A stretch of DNA of 64,000 nucleotides from Hoplostethus atlanticus (lineage: Eukaryota; Chordata; Actinopteri; Trachichthyiformes; Trachichthyidae). This document shows positions 57,755-64,000 of the stretch, one piece after another (position 1 is the first letter of the stretch; the number at the start of each line of letters is the position of its first letter). The DNA lies in contig JAXDDX010000016.1 of assembly GCA_034670405.1 (NCBI GenBank), positions 3,204,001 to 3,268,000 on the forward strand, given 5' to 3'. Below the pieces are notes generated by a model. It was not told where the DNA came from, searched no databases, and saw only the letters and a program-made list of their open reading frames with translations. A program made the translations under genes and the position numbers.

Positions 57755-60141
57755 AGTGTTTTGGAAGAGTGTGATGCTAAATGAACCGTGAAATGAAGAG
57801 TCAGAGATGTTAGAGTATTCTTTCCCCAGGGAACCTCTACAGCAGACTGACCCACACCAGGCCAAGACAGGACCAAAACCAAACCTTCAATCTTGGTGCA
57901 GGATCACGCCCCCTGGTGGGTAAAGCTCTTAGTGATGTTTCCTAACCCAAAATGACACAGTGACTACCAATACACTCCACACAGGCGCTGACAGGGGATT
58001 TAGCACTTTTTGAATAACATTTGAAATTTTTATTCAAAATTTCTGGAATTTCCTTTTCACTTTGATTGAATACATTTATTTAGATTTTAATAGCAAAATG
58101 AGCTGGGCAGAAAGTCAGCGGGGTGGATTTCTTTCTAAATACTAAATCACTGATCTGTACAAATCTGTACCAGGAAATTCCACCTCAGTATTTACCAAAC
58201 CACTACACTGGCTCAACTAGTTAGCTGCTAAAAACTTTTCTTGGACAGAGCATGTCTGTCAGGGAGGGAGTGTCTGTCCTAGGCCATATCACCACGTATT
58301 CCAATGTTAAAATGCAGTGGTGTTCCCTTTAGTGGACACGGTTAACGTTATTATCCCAGACTTGACTTCTGTTGCAGGTCATCTAATTCTATTAGAGACA
58401 GCTTCACACGTTCTCTCCTCTACCAGAGTCCATTACAACCGGTCTTATCTTCTCTAATATGCTCTACTGTTAATGAACAATCAGCCTCGTTAATGTCCTG
58501 CTAATTAACAGCCCATCAGCCTCTTCAGAGTAGTAATTAAGAGCCAGCCGAGTCTTCTAATTGGCGTGGTTTCTGATTGGATCGAGTCACGATCAACCCT
58601 CTGGGACACAGGAAGTGAATTATAATGTTGTCATCGTTGAGGAGGGGACTATTAGAGAGACTGGCTTCCTTGTAGAAACGGAACCATGTTGTTAACCTGG
58701 ATATCCATCTGGAAAAAGTGAAGAGGATTTTTCATAGATTATTGAACTATGGGTTCACAGCTTTCAAATTGTGAATTGAAAAGATCAAAGTAGTGAGAAT
58801 ACTTTGAACCAGTGTAAGTAAACTTTACTGCCATTTTTCAACTAAGCTAGCGTGTGGCGTGTGCCCGCTTCAACTGAGAGAACAATAAATTCTGACCAAA
58901 ATGAAATAGCAATTTGATACACTACTTGTTACTGGGAAAATAAATATTATTGCTGTAACAACTTACTGAGTAACACATTACTACTCAATGCAAGTACCAG
59001 AATAGATATTCTACCCACAATGTGACAAGTGCCAGGTCAAGAAAAGAGTCTTAATCCCTTGATGAAGGACAGAGAGAGCGAGATAGAGCTCATGACCATC
59101 ACAGTTTTAATAAAAACTAGGCTACAAAGCAAGCTTCACATATGGTTGTTTTGAGCTCCTGAGCTAATTAGTTTGGCTGAAAAAGAACAGAATAGAAAAG
59201 AGTTTAGGGCAAACACAAGTTCAAAACCAACCAGAATAGTGAGACAGATTCACATATGGCTGAATGCTGGCTGCGAGCTGCTTAGGTAATTAGTTTAACT
59301 GTTAGAAAGAACAGAAATAGCCAAAGGTTTAGGGCAAAGTTTAAGGCAAAGAGCACACCCAATATAATACAAGCTAACAGTGTGAGGTGGCAGCTACATT
59401 CACATATGGCTGACTGGTTGCTTCAAGCTGTTGGATAATGAGAGAGAGAAAGAAAGGTAAAGAGAGGAGGAGGAAAGAGGGGAGAGAGAGAATAAAGGGG
59501 AAAGAGGGGATGGGGGAGGGGTAAGGAGAGAGAAAGGGGAGAGAAAGAGAGGGATGGGAGGGAAGGAGAGAGAGGGGGCGAGGTGGTTTTGATAATGAGG
59601 GGAAAGAGGAGACAAACACCTGAGTCGAGAAAGAGAGAAAAGGTTGGAGGCAAACACTCCAGTTGGCAGCTACTGTACACACACACACACGCGCACACAC
59701 ACACACACATGCATGCACACACAGAGTGCACTGGTTGCTCGGAGCACCTTGGGATAATAAGAAACACAATAAGGTAGTTTTTATAATGAGAAACAACAGC
59801 TGAATCACCGATGGCAGAGGAGACGGAAGAGGGTTTGAGGCAAAGGACAGCTCCACTTACAAAACCCCATAGAACTGGGTTTATACTGAAATAGAGGAAA
59901 ATATTACATTCAATTGTTCTACGGTATTTATACTTTGTGAAATCATATATAACATGAGAGGGAATGGGATTACCTGTGACAAGTGGGTCAGATTGTATGG
60001 AAGTGTTTTTTAACCTGACCCAGATTTCCTTAGTAGAATCATTTTACTTGCATTAAATGAGCAATGGAATTTATTTTAGTGGCGTTGGTGCAGAGACACA
60101 CGGACACACAGTGCAGACAGATTACTTTCTATACAGAGAAA

Positions 60142-60188
<47 letters not shown>

Positions 60189-60267
60189 CAAAGAGTATGA
60201 CATAAACAATGTGTATGCATGCACAAATTAACATGCTATTTTGTTTGTCTGTGCATGTGCATCCATA

Positions 60268-60307
<40 letters not shown>

Positions 60308-60792
60308 TCAGTGAGCTCTATAGCCTTCTTCCTTTTTTCTCTTGGATAAGCACTTTGTTGTCCTTGGGAGACTACTGGTGCTTGGCTTCACGTGCACGAC
60401 TGCCATGCGCTGTTCTACTGAGCCGTGCACGTGAGGTGACCTTCCCGTGCCTCTAGCTCAGTCACGGTCCAGTGCACCATACACTCACTCTCACACACAT
60501 ACACGCACACACGCACACACACGCACACACACACCCCCTGAGGGCCTCAGGATAACACACTAGGTCCCCTGCGATGTTTTTAACTGACATACACAGTTAC
60601 ACACACAGACACCCCGTGCTGTTCACATCAATGGTCCAAGAGAAACACAAACTACCACGCTAACACACGTGCACCATGCACACACACACAAACAGAAAAT
60701 AGTTACTCACACACCTACACACTATGGCTGAGAGAGAGAAAGTTAACATGGATCAAGAACACATACTCTACACAAACATGGTCATGTAATTC

Positions 60793-60847
<55 letters not shown>

Positions 60848-60935
60848 CTAATGCATGCTATGGTACTGTTATCTAAGGAGCTTTTAGCTGGTCACACAGC
60901 AGTCCACATAATGACCACCATATTCCAGTGGCACA

Positions 60936-60984
<49 letters not shown>

Positions 60985-62200
60985 CCATATAAGCATACAT
61001 GCACATACTGTATACACACATCAATTTTACTTATTTGTCAATGAAATTGATTAATGGATTAGTAAAGACAATCCTCTAACTATAATCCTGTTGACTGTAT
61101 ATTGGAGACTGAAAGACTCATTTTGTTTCAAGCTTTAGATTACAGATGGAATTCATTTCATAGTAATGGTGACAGTTCAGTGGTAATGCCCACGTCACTG
61201 TTTCTTTTAAGTGAGTTTCCAATTAATTTGTAATGGAGCAACTTCTAACTTTGTGTCTTAATGACATCACAGAATCACATCAAGCCTTCATGCTTTCATT
61301 GCTAAGCTTATTACAAACCCTCAGCTTCATTTACACTGCAAACCGAGACAGATACAGAATGAAGTTCTGCAATAGCTACCACTGAAGTGCTAATGCAGAA
61401 TGGCTAGATGCAGGATGAATTGCTGCTGTCAGTTGAAAGCTTTTTTATCTCCACAAAGTCAGCTTCTCAGGAATTATGGATTTTCCCATTGTCACTCATA
61501 CATTTTTGAACAGAATCCATGGGCCCCAGGGTCATTGAACTTGCTCAACCTACAAATGTCTGAGTAAAAGAACAAACATTACAATCACTCAAATGAGAGT
61601 TGCATGGTTTTCACATGACAGCAGTAATGTGTGGGTGTTGCCGTTCCTCACCTCTCATCTCGGGGTGTGAGACTTGTTCTGTTAGCTCAGGTCTCAGCCC
61701 AGATGTTGACCTCGCTGAAGAGCCTCGGAGCGCCACTGAGCATGGGCACAAAACCACCCCGGGTGTTGACATGGTTATCAGGTCTGTACTGACAGATGCT
61801 CATTAGAACAAACAAGCACACCACACACACACCATACACACACCACACACACACACACAAATGGGGCAAATGTTTTTTGTTGATAGAATGGGTGAACTTT
61901 CTTTCTTTCTTTCTTTCTGCTGATTTGTCTAAATTTCTTATTGAATAATAAGAAAGTTCTTAGCTATCAACCAACTGAGGTGCAAAAAAATTGTCCTCCC
62001 AATGTAATCTCACAGTGCAGTTTGAACACTTACATGATTGCCATTTTCCTAATTCTTAGTGTATGAGATAGAAACTGTGCAATTAAGGAGCAGACCTCAT
62101 GCGATTTGCCCACACGACACAATCTGAGTGAATCAGCACCTCCCTGACACGCCCAGCGTTTCATTTGTTCCAAGATAGATACAAACGGAGTCACTGTACA
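53721..62200. other. Gene-poor stretch rich in microsatellites
   Basis: No exon pair or named gene was recognised. Main repeats are (CA)n at 57203-57283, 57702-57751, 60795-60843 and 60929-60982, and (GT)n at 54972-54997, 56665-56695, 56803-56834 and 60150-60187. There are pyrimidine-rich runs at 55050-55330 and purine-rich runs at 59440-59580, plus (TTTC)n near 61897-61917. Confidence 0.45.
57203..57283. repeat. (CA)n microsatellite, about 40 units
   Basis: Uninterrupted CA repeat of about 81 bp, preceded by imperfect CGCACG units. Confidence 0.98.
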
Positions 62201-63290
62201 GACACAGGGAGCAGAGAGGGAGACAGGTGGAAATGATTCTCCACGGAGGCAGATATTTTTATTCATGGATTCAGTTCATTAATGATTAATGTGATGGCGA
62301 ATTTTGGCTGTCATGACTGGATGTGACTGAATGTGACTGAAGATATTCCTTGTCTTGATCTATCTGTGCATCTTCACAATACACACATTTTTTCATAATC
62401 TTGCATTAAAATAATGCCAGTAGGTCTTAAAGGTACAGTAGATTACCTGTAGATTACCAGTAGATTACCAGGTGTTAATGATCTGCTGTGGACACCGATA
62501 TTTATTCATGGATTCACTTTGTTCTGTTCCTCTATCCAAATGTGCCATGATGGCTCACCCAATTTTCATTTTTCTGTTTTGAAAGGTAGGCACAGTAAGC
62601 AGACAGGGAGGTGTCATACTTCATCTTCATCATTGTTTTAAAATGGAGGCTTATACCTTCATTGTACAGTAATATTTATGAGCAGGCAGACAGATAAATG
62701 ATCCTGTGTTGAGACAGAGACATTCCTACATTCAGTTCATCAGTGCTCTATATCGTAGTTTAGTTTTTACACCATGATGGAGTAAAACTTTGACTTCAGT
62801 TGTTTTCATTTGAGGGACCTTTTTCCAGATTTAAAATTATTCATCTGAGATTTATGTACCTACTTTTTAACATTAACACAGGTTAACATGCTTGTAATAT
62901 CCAGTAGTATCTAGGTGGATAGACTGCTGTTAATAATTCTCTGTGGATTTTTTGATAGATTTAATTCATTGTTGTGCTGTAGTTAAGGTAAAACTGGAAT
63001 GTGATCTATTAAACATCTTCACAACACGGCTGTTTTAAAAAAAGAGGTTAATGTACCTTTAATAGTACAGAGGAGGAAATTATTCACTTTGTCTTATATT
63101 TATCCATAAATCTAGTTAATTCAAAATTACAAAGCATTTCTAAATGATTAAATGCTAAAAGTGTGTAGTGTAGCTTCATTGTCCAGTAGGATCAGTAAGG
63201 ATCAGTAAGGATCAGTAAGCAGACAGACAGGTGGAAAAGATCCTCTGAGGCCTCAATATTTATTCATGGATTCAGTTTACTGCCGGCCTC
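62200..63290. repeat. Diverged tandem array, about 220-300 bp period, 5 units
   Basis: A module with GATCCTCTGAGG-like sequence followed by ATATTTATTCATGGATTCAG recurs near 62225, 62478, 62699, 62934 and 63238. Some units are preceded by AGCAGACAGACAGGTGGAAA. The units differ by many substitutions and indels, so the array is old. No coding frame spans it. Confidence 0.7.
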
Positions 63291-63307
63291 ATTGTTGTGT
63301 CTGCTGC

Positions 63308-63592
63308 CGGCTCCTCCTGGCTCCTCCTGGCTCCTCCTGGCTCCTCCTGGCTCCTCCTGGCTCCTCCCCGGCTCCTCCTGGCTCCTCCTGGCTCCTCCCC
63401 GGCTCCTCCCCGGCTCCTCCTGGCTCCTCCCAGCTCCTCCTGGATCCTCCTGGCTCCTCCCCAGCTCCTCCCCGGCTCCTCCTGGCTCCTCCTGGCTCCT
63501 CCCCGGCTCCTCCCTGGCTCCTCCCCAGGCTCCTCCCTGCTCCTCCCTGGCTCCTCCCAGGCTCCTCCCTGGCTCCTCCCGGCTCCCCTCCC
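63308..63592. repeat. GC-rich minisatellite, (GGCTCCTCCT)n and variants
   Basis: About 27 units of a 10-11 bp motif based on CTCCTCCTGG with CCCGG and CCCAG variants. It is pyrimidine-rich on the plus strand and lies directly after the diverged array. Long open frames on both strands here are simply the repeat and encode no believable protein. Confidence 0.95.
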
Positions 63593-63806
63593 CTGCTTGG
63601 CTCATGAACATTAATGAGATACATCTACATAACGAGACGCTGGTTATCATCATAATAAAGACCCACTGGATATTGTACCCTGTCTTCTCAGACCTCAGAT
63701 CAGATCTTTGAGCTCCGACCTAGAAAAGAACAAAGATGATTGTATTACCAAGATCCCTCTTTGGATCACCAGCCATGAGCAACGATAACAATAAGATTCA
63801 AAAAAC

Positions 63807-63812
63807 TTTATT
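63807..63812 (-). terminator. Possible poly(A) signal of a minus-strand transcript
   Basis: The minus strand reads GTACAATAAAGTTTTTTGAA, a typical vertebrate 3' end. No upstream coding exon is in the window; any gene would lie to the right of 64000. A LINE or retrocopy tail is an alternative. Confidence 0.3.
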
Positions 63813-64000
63813 GTACACAAAGATGAGCTCCTCAATTAAAACACAAACTTACAAAACACAACAGTTATGCACACAGCTACATACAGTACATGAAACACTG
63901 TGTAGAGCACTGTGGGGTGGAGGGGCAATTCAGAAAGTTTGTACAGTTTACATTTTTATGTTCAGAAATGGTCAAATGTTTTATAATGCCTGGCAATAAT

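Noticed and set aside
63264-63711. Five overlapping open frames of 105-139 codons rich in Pro/Ser/Leu or Gly/Glu/Arg
   Set aside because: They come from the GC-rich minisatellite, whose units lack stops on both strands. There is no splice signal, start context or recognisable domain.

Overview
This window looks like nuclear DNA from a teleost fish. The evidence is split vertebrate genes with consensus splice sites, very many (CA)n/(GT)n tracts, and fish-type mobile elements: a BEL/Pao LTR retrotransposon, hAT, Tc1/mariner and PIF/Harbinger remnants, L1-like and L2/CR1-like LINE fragments, and tRNA-derived SINEs. I see no bacterial operon, CRISPR array or plasmid-like feature. All family assignments are from recognition of translated sequence; no search was run.

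Region 1 (1-31.8 kb, minus strand) is GALNT1, the polypeptide N-acetylgalactosaminyltransferase that starts mucin-type O-glycosylation. Eleven coding exons between 9133 and 1 splice in frame to about 503 residues; roughly the last 55 residues lie beyond position 1. A noncoding exon sits at 15154-15247, and candidate first exons lie at about 31.3-31.8 kb. The long 5' introns hold microsatellites, a complete hAT-derived element with an 8-bp target duplication (19.56-20.67 kb), a probable MITE, an L1-like LINE remnant and a Tc1-like remnant.

Region 2 (31.8-49.4 kb) contains SINEs, an L2-like LINE tail and then INO80C (plus strand), the YL1-domain subunit of the INO80 chromatin remodeller. It has five exons encoding 200 residues. 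GALNT1 and INO80C are divergent neighbours, which to my knowledge is also the human chromosome 18 arrangement. Intron 1 of INO80C is inflated by an antisense BEL/Pao element. Its polymerase region appears twice, and both copies become more indel-ridden towards their junction, which looks more like unmerged contig ends than biology. A long foldback element with TTAA ends follows the INO80C stop codon and may be in its 3'UTR.

Region 3 (50-64 kb) has a full tRNA-Thr(TGT), a decayed tRNA-Thr copy, a possible tRNA-Lys-like relic and a broken Harbinger transposase. The rest is mostly gene-poor sequence with microsatellites, a diverged tandem array and a GC-rich minisatellite. A poly(A) signal near the right edge hints at a minus-strand transcript from beyond the window. 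I found no convincing undescribed molecular system. The most useful observations are the probable assembly duplication, the (GT)n tracts at GALNT1 splice sites, the possible INO80C 3'UTR hairpin and the alternative GALNT1 start.
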